Source: RGIG3528 sp045616485
Lineage (GTDB): Bacteria; Bacillota; Clostridia; Lachnospirales; Lachnospiraceae
Assembly (NCBI GenBank): GCA_045616485.1
Contig: JAZLGU010000027.1
Location: 1-64,000, forward strand
Direction of reading: 5' to 3'
DNA length: 64,000 nucleotides
Shown here: one piece after another, positions 1 to 8,199 of the stretch
Position numbering within the stretch: position 1 is the stretch's first letter
How the letters are laid out: the number at the start of each line of letters is the position of its first letter
Notes under the pieces: model-generated
Databases searched by the model: none
Told to the model about the DNA's origin: nothing
Seen by the model: only the letters and a program-made list of their open reading frames with translations
Program-made: the position numbers and the translations under genes

Positions 1-23
1 AAGACCGCTTGGCCTCCGACTTT

Positions 24-42
24 GAGAAACGTCCCTGTGACA
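24..42. repeat. REP-like motif, single copy at left edge
   Basis: GAGAAACGTCCCTGTGACA is identical over 19 nt to 58400-58418, inside the large fold-back element near the right end of the window. It probably marks the edge of another copy of that element lying mostly outside the window. No gene is visible in 1-76. Confidence 0.6.
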
Positions 43-76
43 ATTTTGCTTTTTTCTTTTTATAAAAAAGTTTGTA

Positions 77-103
77 TTAGCACTTGACAAAAGAGAGTGC
101 TAA
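77..103 (+). promoter_or_regulatory. CIRCE operator 1 (HrcA binding)
   Basis: A 9-9-9 inverted repeat, TTAGCACTT, nine bases, GAGTGCTAA: one mismatch from the CIRCE consensus. It overlaps the -35 and spacer of the hrcA promoter, so bound HrcA would block RNA polymerase. Confidence 0.95.
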
Positions 104-112
104 TGGTATATT
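84..112 (+). promoter_or_regulatory. SigA-type promoter of the hrcA operon
   Basis: TTGACA (84-89), a 17-bp spacer and TATATT (107-112). Transcription would start near 119, between the two CIRCE copies. Confidence 0.85.
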
Positions 113-125
113 TCATTCATACGAA

Positions 126-152
126 TTAGCACTCCAACAAAAAGAGTGCTAA
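126..152 (+). promoter_or_regulatory. CIRCE operator 2 (HrcA binding)
   Basis: Perfect consensus inverted repeat TTAGCACTC, nine bases, GAGTGCTAA, located just downstream of the predicted transcription start and therefore also in the 5' leader of the hrcA mRNA. Confidence 0.97.
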
Positions 153-186
153 CAAACCTGAAGAACCGGCTGAAAGGAATAGTCTT

Positions 187-1230
187 ATGGAACTTGATGA
201 ACGTAAATGGGTCATTTTAAAAGCTATAATAAGTAACTATTTGGATACCGGCGAGCCGGTTGGAAGTCGTACTATTTCCAAGTACACAGACTTGAATCTT
301 TCATCAGCTACTATCAGAAATGAGATGAGTGATCTGGAAGAGCTGGGGTATATTACTTCACCTCATACTTCTGCAGGACGTATCCCCACAGATAAGGGCT
401 ACAGATTATATGTAGACCGCATGATGGAGACAAAAGATCAGGTTATCAAGGAAAAAGACGAAGAGCTTAATAAAATGAAGGCTATGTTCCTGGAAAAGAC
501 TGACAAGATGGAAGGCCTTCTGGAGGCGGCTACCAAGCTGCTTGCATCCAATACTAATTACACAGCCATGGTGACTACACCTCAGTACAGAAGCAAAAAA
601 GTTAAATTTGTGCAGCTGACTGATGTGGATGAGCATACAGTTCTGGCGGTTATTCTTATCGAAGGCAACGTAGTTAAAAATCGTATGATTCATACTGAAG
701 GCCCTATTGATAAAGAGACTATGCTGAAGCTTAATGTGATGCTGAATACCTTCTTGCAGGGGCTGGATCTTTCAGAGATTAATCTGGAGGTCATTACCCG
801 TATGAAGACTCAGGCGGAAGGTTTTGGTACAGTGGTTAATGAAGTGCTTGATGCTATTGCACAGGCATTGTCTGAGGAAGAAAAGGTGAGAGTATATACT
901 TCCGGAGCCACCAATATTCTTAAGTATCCTGAGCTTACAGATAACGATAGAGTATCAGACATTCTTTATGCGATAGAAGATAAGAATGAGCTGACAGAGA
1001 TCATGAAAAAGGAAAGTGATAATCCTATTCAGGTTTATATAGGTAATGAAATGAGCGCTGATGCCATGAGTGAGTGCTCTGTAGTTACAGCCAGCTATGA
1101 GCTTCCTGATGGTATGCACGGCAGATTCGGTATTGTAGGACCAAAAAGAATGGACTATGAAAAAGTAGTATCAGCTTTGCAGTCTGTTAAAGCACAAATA
1201 GATGAGATTTTCTCAAAACATAAGAATTAG
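187..1230 (+). CDS. hrcA: Heat-inducible transcription repressor HrcA
   Basis: HrcA is the repressor that binds CIRCE and controls class I heat-shock genes; GroEL normally helps it fold. The 347-aa length is standard. The N-terminal winged helix (about residues 1-75, with the family segment SSATIRNEMSDLEELGYI around 38-56) is followed by the GAF-like and dimerisation parts. A GAAAGGAA ribosome site lies just upstream of the ATG. It is first in hrcA-grpE-dnaK-dnaJ behind two CIRCE sites, so it should autoregulate. Identity is secure from sequence and context. Confidence 0.97.
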   Translation: MELDERKWVILKAIISNYLDTGEPVGSRTISKYTDLNLSSATIRNEMSDLEELGYITSPHTSAGRIPTDKGYRLYVDRMMETKDQVIKEKDEELNKMKAMFLEKTDKMEGLLEAATKLLASNTNYTAMVTTPQYRSKKVKFVQLTDVDEHTVLAVILIEGNVVKNRMIHTEGPIDKETMLKLNVMLNTFLQGLDLSEINLEVITRMKTQAEGFGTVVNEVLDAIAQALSEEEKVRVYTSGATNILKYPELTDNDRVSDILYAIEDKNELTEIMKKESDNPIQVYIGNEMSADAMSECSVVTASYELPDGMHGRFGIVGPKRMDYEKVVSALQSVKAQIDEIFSKHKN

Positions 1231-1246
1231 ATAGGAGGGACGGCTT

Positions 1247-1900
1247 TTGAACGCTAAGGATTTGGAACAGCAAGTAAAAGAAGCGACCGAAGAAAAAGAG
1301 ACAGAGGTTAACGATTCCGTAAAAGAGGAAGAGGTAGCAGAGACAGAAAATATCGATGCTGAAGAGACAGCTTCTGCTACAGAAGCAGCAGAGGAAACAG
1401 AAACAGCTGAGGCTACAGAGACAGTAGAGAAAAAGAGCTTTTTCAAAAAGAAGGAGAAGGTAGATAAGCGCGACGAAGAAATACGCGAGCTTAAGGATAG
1501 AAACCTTCGCCAGATGGCCGAATTTGATAATTTTAGAAAAAGAACTGAATTGGAAAAGTCCATGATGTTCGATATGGGAGCTAAAAATATAATTGAAAAA
1601 GTGCTTCCCGTTATTGATAATTTTGAGAGAGGATTGGCTACTCTTTCAGAAGAAGAAAAAGCAGCACCCTTTGCCCAGGGTATTGAAAAGGTATATAAGC
1701 AGATGCTTACTGAGCTGGAAAGCGCCGGGGTAAAAGAAATGGACTGCCTGAACAAAGAATTTAATCCTGATCTTCATAATGCAGTAATGCATGTAGAGGA
1801 TGATAGCCTGGGTGAAAATGTAATAGTCGAGGTATATCAGAAGGGTTATATGTATAAAGATACCGTTGTAAGACATGCAATGGTAAAAACAGCAAATTAA
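1247..1900 (+). CDS. grpE: Nucleotide exchange factor GrpE
   Basis: Co-chaperone that releases ADP from DnaK. The first ~75 residues are an acidic Glu/Ala/Thr-rich extension with no predicted fold, followed by the coiled coil (ELKDRNLRQMAEFDNFRKRT, about 83-102) and the C-terminal beta domain with the family ending YKDTVVRHAMVKTAN. The start is TTG, 8 nt after a strong AGGAGGG; no ATG lies near. It sits 16 bp after hrcA and 21 bp before dnaK, in one operon. Confidence 0.97.
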   Translation: MNAKDLEQQVKEATEEKETEVNDSVKEEEVAETENIDAEETASATEAAEETETAEATETVEKKSFFKKKEKVDKRDEEIRELKDRNLRQMAEFDNFRKRTELEKSMMFDMGAKNIIEKVLPVIDNFERGLATLSEEEKAAPFAQGIEKVYKQMLTELESAGVKEMDCLNKEFNPDLHNAVMHVEDDSLGENVIVEVYQKGYMYKDTVVRHAMVKTAN

Positions 1901-1921
1901 GTTTTACGGAGGATAAATAAA

Positions 1922-3796
1922 ATGGGTAAAATTATTGGTATCGATTTAGGAACAACAAACTCATGTGTAGCAGTTATGGAAGGCGGAAAGCCTGTAGTTA
2001 TCACCAATCCTGATGGTAACAGAACAACTCCATCTGTTGTAGCATTCACAAAGACAGGCGAAAGAATCGTAGGTGACTCTGCAAAGCGTCAGGCAGTTAC
2101 CAATTCTGATAAGACTATTGCTTCCATCAAGAGACATATGGGTACAGATTACAAGGTATCTATCGATGACAAGAAGTTCTCTCCTCAGGAGATTTCCGCT
2201 ATGATTCTTCAGAAGCTGAAGTCTGATGCAGAGGCTTATCTTGGCGATAAGGTTACAGAGGCTGTTATTACAGTTCCTGCATACTTCACAGACTCTCAGA
2301 GACAGGCTACAAAGGACGCAGGAAAGATCGCCGGTCTTGATGTAAAGCGTATTATCAACGAGCCAACAGCAGCAGCTCTTGCATATGGTCTTGATAATGA
2401 AAAAGAGCAGAAGATTATGGTATACGACCTTGGTGGTGGTACATTCGATGTTTCCATCATTGATATCGGTGATGGTGTTATCGAAGTACTTGCTACAGCA
2501 GGTAACAACCGTCTTGGTGGTGATGATTTCGATGAGAAGGTAATGAGATACCTTATCGACGAATTCAAGAAGGCAGAGGGCGTTGATCTCTCCATGGATA
2601 AGATGGCAGTACAGAGACTTAAGGAAGCAGCTGAGAAGGCAAAGAAGGAGCTTTCTTCCCAGACTCAGACCAATATCAACCTTCCTTTCATTACAGCTAC
2701 AGCAGAAGGTCCTAAGCACCTTGATATCAACCTTACACGTGCTAAGTTTGATGAGCTTACAGCTGATCTTGTTGAGGCTACAAGAGTGCCTGTTCAGACA
2801 GCACTTCGTGATGCAGGTCTTACAGCAGGCGAGCTTTCCAAGGTACTCCTTGTAGGTGGTTCCACACGTATCCCTGCAGTTCAGAATCTTGTTAAGCAGC
2901 TTACAGGCAAGGAGCCTTCAAAGGAGCTCAATCCTGACGAGTGCGTAGCTATAGGCGCATCTATCCAGGGTGGTAAGCTTTCCGGTGAAGAAGGCGCAGG
3001 AGATATTCTTCTCCTTGATGTTACTCCACTTTCTCTTTCTATCGAGACTCTTGGTGGCGTAGCTACACACCTTATTGAAAAGAACACAACAATTCCTACT
3101 AAGAAGAGCCAGGTATTCTCTACAGCTGCTGATGGTCAGACAGCAGTAGACATTAATATCGTACAGGGTGAGAGACAGTTCGCTAAGGACAATAAATCTC
3201 TGGGCCAGTTCAGACTGGACGGCATCCCTTCAGCTCCTAGAGGAATACCACAGATTGAGGTTACTTTCGATATCGATGCAAATGGTATCGTAAATGTATC
3301 TGCTAAGGATCTGGGCACAGGTAAAGAGCAGCACATTACTATTACAGCAGGCACCAATTTGTCTGATGCTGATATCGAGAAGGCTGTAAAGGAAGCAGCT
3401 GAGTATGAGGCTCAGGATAAGAAGAGAAAAGAAGCTGTTGATACTAAGAATGAGTGCGATTCCATGGTATTCCAGACAGAGAAGACTCTTAAGGAAGTAG
3501 GCGACAAGCTTTCAGATGCTGACAAGGCAAAGGTTCAGGAAGATCTGGACAGACTTAAGGACCTGGTAAATAAGGCCAATCCTGAAGTTATGTCTGAGGG
3601 CGAGGTAAATGACCTTAAGGCAGCTAAGGAAAAGCTTATGGAGTCCGCACAGGCACTTTTCTCTAAGCTTTATGAGGCTCAGCAGGGCGCAGCAGGTCAG
3701 GCGGGCCCTGATATGAGTGGCTTCGCTCAGCAGGATGCAGGTACCACATCTTCTGCAAATGATGATGTTGTAGATGGCGACTTCAGAGAAGTATAA
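1922..3796 (+). CDS. dnaK: Chaperone DnaK (Hsp70)
   Basis: Hsp70 chaperone, 624 aa. The N-terminal ATPase domain carries the phosphate-binding IGIDLGTTNSCVAVM (residues 4-18) and VYDLGGGTFDVS; the substrate-binding domain and helical lid follow, ending in a Gly/Gln-rich tail and the usual acidic terminus DDVVDGDFREV. The ribosome site is ACGGAGG. Codon use is strongly biased to a few codons (GCA, AAG, CTT), as expected of a highly expressed gene. Confidence 0.99.
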   Translation: MGKIIGIDLGTTNSCVAVMEGGKPVVITNPDGNRTTPSVVAFTKTGERIVGDSAKRQAVTNSDKTIASIKRHMGTDYKVSIDDKKFSPQEISAMILQKLKSDAEAYLGDKVTEAVITVPAYFTDSQRQATKDAGKIAGLDVKRIINEPTAAALAYGLDNEKEQKIMVYDLGGGTFDVSIIDIGDGVIEVLATAGNNRLGGDDFDEKVMRYLIDEFKKAEGVDLSMDKMAVQRLKEAAEKAKKELSSQTQTNINLPFITATAEGPKHLDINLTRAKFDELTADLVEATRVPVQTALRDAGLTAGELSKVLLVGGSTRIPAVQNLVKQLTGKEPSKELNPDECVAIGASIQGGKLSGEEGAGDILLLDVTPLSLSIETLGGVATHLIEKNTTIPTKKSQVFSTAADGQTAVDINIVQGERQFAKDNKSLGQFRLDGIPSAPRGIPQIEVTFDIDANGIVNVSAKDLGTGKEQHITITAGTNLSDADIEKAVKEAAEYEAQDKKRKEAVDTKNECDSMVFQTEKTLKEVGDKLSDADKAKVQEDLDRLKDLVNKANPEVMSEGEVNDLKAAKEKLMESAQALFSKLYEAQQGAAGQAGPDMSGFAQQDAGTTSSANDDVVDGDFREV

Positions 3797-3822
3797 TTAA
3801 ACAAAAATAAAGAAATAACTTT

Positions 3823-3851
3823 ACACCGTCCTGTTTTTTGCAGGACGGTGT
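3823..3851 (+). terminator. Hairpin between dnaK and dnaJ
   Basis: Perfect 11-bp stem ACACCGTCCTG / CAGGACGGTGT with a 7-nt loop and no U-run after it. It could be a partial terminator, an RNase processing site, or a stabiliser of the upstream hrcA-grpE-dnaK mRNA, lowering dnaJ expression relative to dnaK. Confidence 0.6.
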
Positions 3852-3878
3852 GTGGTGTATATAAACAGAGGTTATAAA

Positions 3879-5015
3879 ATGGCAGAAAAGCGTGATTTAT
3901 ACGAGGTTCTTGGTATATCCAGGAGCGCATCACAGGATGAGATAAAAAAGGCGTACAGAGTGTTGGCGAAAAAGTACCATCCTGACATGAACCCCGGCGA
4001 CAAAGAGGCGGAAGAAAAATTTAAAGAGGCATCAGATGCATATGCTATCCTTTCAGATCCTGAAAAGAAGGCAAAATATGATCAGTACGGTCATGCTGCG
4101 TTTGAAAATGGCGGTGGTGCCGGTGCCGGTGGATATGGCTTCTCTGACATGGGAGATATTTTCAGCTCCTTTGGAGATATTTTTGGCGACCTTTTTGGCA
4201 TGGGCGGCGGCAGCAGACGTGCTTCTAATGGTCCTCAGAAGGGCGCATCCATAAGACATGGTATAGTAATAGATTTTAATGAAGCTGTGTTTGGTACAAA
4301 GAAAGAGCTGAAAATCATGGGACATGATGAATGTCCTGAGTGTAAAGGTAGCGGAGCAAAGCCTGGTACCACACCTGAGACATGTTCAAAATGTGGTGGT
4401 AAGGGACAGGTAATGTTTACAAGACAGTCTCTTTTTGGTATGACTCAAAGCGTTCAGGCCTGCCCACAGTGCCGTGGTACAGGTAAGATTATTAAGGAAA
4501 AATGTACTTCCTGCAGCGGACAGGGGACTGTAGCAAAAGAGAAGAAGATTGAGGTGAATATCCCGGCAGGTATCGATGACGGACAGTCTATCAGACTTTC
4601 AGGTCAGGGTGAGCCTGGTACCAATGGTGGCCCAAGAGGTGACCTTATGGTGGAGATTTCCGTAAAACGTCATCCTATTTTCCAGAGAGACGGAGTAGAT
4701 CTTTATGCCAATGTGCCTTTGAACTTTGCAAGAGCGGCTTTGGGTGGCGAAATAGAAATAGCTACTATTGATGGTAATATAGCTTACAATGTACAGCCGG
4801 GTACTCAGACTGATACTAGAGTGCGTTTCAGAGGAAAGGGTGTACCTTACCTTCGTGACAAGGATCGTCGTGGCGACTTCTATGTTAATTTTGTTGTGCA
4901 GGTACCTCAGAAGCTTACCAAGGAACAGAGAGAGCTTCTGGAGGCTTTTGATGCCACATTCAGAGATCCTTCTGATACGGACAAAAAAGAGAAAAAGAAA
5001 AAGAAGCTTTTTTAA
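3879..5015 (+). CDS. dnaJ: Chaperone DnaJ (type I Hsp40)
   Basis: 378 aa. J-domain with HPD in KKYHPDMNPGD (about residues 24-34), Gly/Phe-rich linker, then four zinc-binding CxxCxGxG repeats (CPECKGSG, CSKCGGKG, CPQCRGTG, CTSCSGQG) and the C-terminal substrate domain. It stimulates DnaK ATPase. I take the ATG at 3879 (MAEKRDLYEV, the family start). An in-frame GTG at 3852 directly abuts the intergenic hairpin and has no ribosome site. Confidence 0.96.
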   Translation: MAEKRDLYEVLGISRSASQDEIKKAYRVLAKKYHPDMNPGDKEAEEKFKEASDAYAILSDPEKKAKYDQYGHAAFENGGGAGAGGYGFSDMGDIFSSFGDIFGDLFGMGGGSRRASNGPQKGASIRHGIVIDFNEAVFGTKKELKIMGHDECPECKGSGAKPGTTPETCSKCGGKGQVMFTRQSLFGMTQSVQACPQCRGTGKIIKEKCTSCSGQGTVAKEKKIEVNIPAGIDDGQSIRLSGQGEPGTNGGPRGDLMVEISVKRHPIFQRDGVDLYANVPLNFARAALGGEIEIATIDGNIAYNVQPGTQTDTRVRFRGKGVPYLRDKDRRGDFYVNFVVQVPQKLTKEQRELLEAFDATFRDPSDTDKKEKKKKKLF

Positions 5016-5041
5016 TAGTGTGTCGGGAAATTCGACATTTT

Positions 5042-5071
5042 GAACGTAGATGGCAATGGTCATCTACGTTC
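5042..5071 (+). other. Intergenic hairpin dnaJ-prmA
   Basis: 11-bp perfect stem GAACGTAGATG / CATCTACGTTC with an 8-nt loop, ending 9 bp before the prmA ribosome site. A weaker 5-bp stem plus TTTT (5020-5041) precedes it. Together they probably attenuate or process the transcript between the heat-shock and methyltransferase genes. Confidence 0.5.
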
Positions 5072-5090
5072 GGCATATACAGGAGCAGAT

Positions 5091-6131
5091 ATGAAATTTT
5101 TGAAAGTTACAATTGAAACTACAACTCTGGCATCTGATTTAATAGTAGATATGCTTATGGAAAAGGGTATTGAAGGAGCTGAGGTTACTGATAATGTGCA
5201 GCTTTCAGAGGCAGATAAACAGCGTATGTTTATTGATATTTTACCTGAGCTTCCTCCGGATGATGGCAGTGCCAAGGTTAGCTTTTACCTGGATAAGGAT
5301 ATGGGAGAGGAAAGGCTTTTGGAGACCCTAAAAGAGGTAAAAGCCGGTCTTAAGGAAACAGCAGATTTTATGGATATCGGTAGTGGTATAATTACTACTG
5401 AGGATATTGATGAAGATGATTTCAAGGACAATTGGAAGGAGTTTTTCCATCCCTTCAAGGTCAATGAGAATATAGCTATAAAGCCTACCTGGGAGGAGTT
5501 GCCGGAGGGTTTTGAAGCAAAATATGTATTAACACTTGATCCGGGCTCTGCTTTTGGTACAGGCGAGCATGAGACCACCAAGCTTTGTATGATTAATCTG
5601 GAAAAATATATGACTGCAGACAGTACAGTTATGGATATAGGCTGTGGCAGTGGTATACTTTCCATCCTGGCCAGCAAGCTGGGGGCAAAGAGAGTGGTAG
5701 GCACCGACATTGATGAAAATGCAGTAAATATCTCTGTGGAAAATACAGAAAGTAATGGCATTGAGACGGAGAGATGTGATACTCCCAAAGACCTTACGGA
5801 TAAATTTTGCGGTCAGTGTGTCTACTCTTTTTCCAATGTGTTTGATGGCAGCGTAAGAGAGGACCTGAAGGCTTGTAATGGTGGCAAATACGATGTGGTA
5901 GTGGCCAATATTCTGGCAGATGTTATTATACCTATTGCAGGATTTGTTAAGGATATACTTAAAGAGGACGGTATCTTTATTTCTTCAGGTATATACAAAA
6001 ACAGAATTGACGAGGTAAGAGAGGCCTGTGAAAAGGCAGGTCTTGAAATAATGGAAGTATTAACCATGGGTGACTGGAGTTCTTTTGTATGTATGAACCC
6101 TGCTGAAATGGGAGAGGAAACTAATGCCTAG
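5091..6131 (+). CDS. prmA: Ribosomal protein L11 methyltransferase PrmA
   Basis: SAM-dependent methyltransferase that modifies L11. It has the PrmA N-terminal domain, then LDPGSAFGTGEHETTKLC and the SAM motif DIGCGSGILSILASKLGAKRV, later VVANILADVI (the NxxxD/N-type catalytic region). The start at 5091 (MKFLKVTIETT) is fixed by AGGAG at 5081-5085. At 346 aa it is longer than the Bacillus protein, with an extra Cys-containing segment (about residues 225-262) between SAM-fold strands. It overlaps rsmE by 8 bp. Confidence 0.93.
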   Translation: MKFLKVTIETTTLASDLIVDMLMEKGIEGAEVTDNVQLSEADKQRMFIDILPELPPDDGSAKVSFYLDKDMGEERLLETLKEVKAGLKETADFMDIGSGIITTEDIDEDDFKDNWKEFFHPFKVNENIAIKPTWEELPEGFEAKYVLTLDPGSAFGTGEHETTKLCMINLEKYMTADSTVMDIGCGSGILSILASKLGAKRVVGTDIDENAVNISVENTESNGIETERCDTPKDLTDKFCGQCVYSFSNVFDGSVREDLKACNGGKYDVVVANILADVIIPIAGFVKDILKEDGIFISSGIYKNRIDEVREACEKAGLEIMEVLTMGDWSSFVCMNPAEMGEETNA

Positions 6132-6918
6132 ATTTTATTGCGATGGACCTAAATCTTCTGACAGTCTCGTTATTACCGGAGACGATGTTAATCATATAAA
6201 AAACGTACTTAGACTCAGGGTAGGAGATACTATTACCGTAACAGACGGTCAGGGCATGGATTATCAGTGTGAGATTAGCGATTTATCTGACAAAAGCTCT
6301 GTAAGCTGTCATATTCTTTCATCGAAAAAGAATGAGACGGAACTGCCGGTAAGGATCGTCTTGTATCAGGGTTTGCCCAAAAAAGATAAGATGGAGCTTA
6401 TCATCCAGAAGGCAGTGGAGCTGGGAGTAAGCGAAATAGTGCCTGTGGCTATGAAACGAAGCATAATGAAGGTGGAAGATGATAAGTCGGAAGCTAAGAA
6501 AAATGCCCGTTGGACTGAAATAGCAAGAGCAGCAGGTAAACAGTCAGGCAGGGGCATCATGCCCGTAGTAGGTAAAGTGATGTCTATGAAAGAGGCAGTA
6601 AAAGCTGCTACAATGGACTGCGAAAACGGGCTTATTGCCGTACCTTATGAGAATTCCAGGGGCATGCTGGCTCTGTCAGAAATGATGGATGATATAAATG
6701 ACAGAGTAAATAAAGAGCAGCATCCTACAGTGTCTGTATTTATTGGACCTGAAGGAGGTTTTGAGGAGGGAGAAATTGCAAGTCTTATGGAGCAGGGGGC
6801 TAAGACAGTTTCTTTAGGGAAACGTATTCTGCGCACAGAGACTGCAGGACTTACATTTTTCTCTATCCTTATGTATGAAGTGGAAAAAAATATTGACTTT
6901 AATAAAAAGAAAGATTGA
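6124..6918 (+). CDS. rsmE: 16S rRNA (uracil-1498-N3)-methyltransferase RsmE
   Basis: SPOUT methyltransferase of 16S rRNA, 264 aa. The N-terminal PUA-like part (MPRFYCDG...) is followed by KKDKMELIIQKAVELGVSEI, RAAGKQSGRG and the knot motifs IGPEGGFEEGEI and SLGKRILRTETAGL that bind SAM. Start is ATG overlapping the end of prmA, implying translational coupling; the pair is conserved downstream of dnaJ in clostridia. Confidence 0.95.
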   Translation: MPRFYCDGPKSSDSLVITGDDVNHIKNVLRLRVGDTITVTDGQGMDYQCEISDLSDKSSVSCHILSSKKNETELPVRIVLYQGLPKKDKMELIIQKAVELGVSEIVPVAMKRSIMKVEDDKSEAKKNARWTEIARAAGKQSGRGIMPVVGKVMSMKEAVKAATMDCENGLIAVPYENSRGMLALSEMMDDINDRVNKEQHPTVSVFIGPEGGFEEGEIASLMEQGAKTVSLGKRILRTETAGLTFFSILMYEVEKNIDFNKKKD

Positions 6919-6922
6919 TTGA

Positions 6923-8089
6923 ATGGAAGCATATCTTGATAATGCAGCTACCACCAGGGTAAGTGCAAAAGTTTATGAAAAAATGAGCGAGACTTTTCTC
7001 GCAGAATACGGTAATCCTTCCTCAAAGCATACAGTAGGCATGAATGCCGAAAAGTATGTGACTGAAAGCAGACAGGCAATAGCCAGAATACTTAAATGTG
7101 AGCCTTCTGAAATAATATTCACATCAGGTGGAACGGAGTCCAATAATATGGCACTTATTGGTAGTGCTTTGGCCAAAGTCCGTCGTGGTAAGCATATTAT
7201 TACCACCCGTATGGAACACGCATCTGTTTATAATCCGGTCCTGTTTCTGGAGGAGCAGGGCTTTCAGGTATCCTTCTGCGAAGTCGATAAAATGGGCAGA
7301 GTGGATATAGACAATCTTCTTTCCCTTATGAGAGAGGACACTGTTCTTGTATCGGTTATGTATGTCAATAACGAAGTGGGTTCCATAAATCCCATTAAGG
7401 AAATTTCCGACAGGATAAAGGAAAAGCGACCGGAAGTGCTTTTTCACGTGGATGCTATACAGGCCTTCGGAAAAATGAAAATTGTACCTAAAAATCTGGG
7501 AATCGACCTGATGTCTGTTAGCGGACATAAGATACATGGCCCCAAGGGCTCCGGCTTTTTATATGTGAAAAAGGGCGTTAACATAAAGCCTATTATCTAC
7601 GGCGGTGGCCAGGAAAAGGGCATGAGATCAGGTACGGAAAATGTTCCGGCTATTGCAGGTATAGGTGTTGCTGCTACTGAAATGTACAATGAGCTGGATA
7701 AAAACAGAGCAAATATGTATGCCTGCAAAAAGGCCATGTATGAAGGGCTGATTAATATGCCCGGAGTTATGGTGCATGCCGTATCCGGGCCAGAGGACAT
7801 AATTAATACTGCGCCTCATATAATTAGTGCCGGATTTGAGAAAGTAAGGGCAGAGGTGCTTTTACACGCTCTTGAAGAAAGAGGAGTATATGTATCCTCA
7901 GGCTCTGCCTGCTCATCCAATCATCCCGCTATATCAGGGACCTTAAAAGCTTTAGGTACTCCGGATAAATATCTGGATTCTACCATAAGGTTCAGCTTTT
8001 CCAAAGAAACAGGGCCGGAGGAAGTGAAATATGCCCTGGATTGCATAAATGAGCTGGTGCCGATTTTGACAAAATATACTAGAAAATAG
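6923..8089 (+). CDS. Cysteine desulfurase (NifS/IscS-type), likely ThiI partner
   Basis: PLP enzyme, 388 aa, that removes sulfur from cysteine as a protein persulfide. PLP lysine in SGHKIHGPKGSG (about residue 203) and the catalytic cysteine in VSSGSACSS (about 329) are both present. Only 4 bp follow rsmE. The next gene is thiI, the pairing seen in Bacillus (nifZ-thiI), so I infer it feeds sulfur to tRNA 4-thiouridine rather than Fe-S assembly; no scaffold gene is nearby. Confidence 0.92.
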   Translation: MEAYLDNAATTRVSAKVYEKMSETFLAEYGNPSSKHTVGMNAEKYVTESRQAIARILKCEPSEIIFTSGGTESNNMALIGSALAKVRRGKHIITTRMEHASVYNPVLFLEEQGFQVSFCEVDKMGRVDIDNLLSLMREDTVLVSVMYVNNEVGSINPIKEISDRIKEKRPEVLFHVDAIQAFGKMKIVPKNLGIDLMSVSGHKIHGPKGSGFLYVKKGVNIKPIIYGGGQEKGMRSGTENVPAIAGIGVAATEMYNELDKNRANMYACKKAMYEGLINMPGVMVHAVSGPEDIINTAPHIISAGFEKVRAEVLLHALEERGVYVSSGSACSSNHPAISGTLKALGTPDKYLDSTIRFSFSKETGPEEVKYALDCINELVPILTKYTRK

Positions 8090-8117
8090 CATAAATTCAA
8101 CATTTTTTGTATATCAC

Positions 8118-8149
8118 CGCCGGTGGTTTGCCATTGCAAACTACCGGCG
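8118..8149 (+). terminator. Stem-loop between cysteine desulfurase and thiI
   Basis: 14-bp stem (one G-U) starting CGCCGGTGG and closing on ACTACCGGCG, with a 4-nt loop, followed only by TTTG. Likely a partial terminator or processing hairpin. No other gene-like sequence lies in 8090-8199. Confidence 0.55.
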
Positions 8150-8199
8150 TTTGTGGTATGATAAAGTAGTCTAACTTTGCGAAGAAAAGAGAGAAAAAT

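Noticed and set aside
1961..2719. Long minus-strand frame inside dnaK
   Set aside because: Cys/Leu-rich shadow frame caused by dnaK's strong codon bias; no homology pattern.
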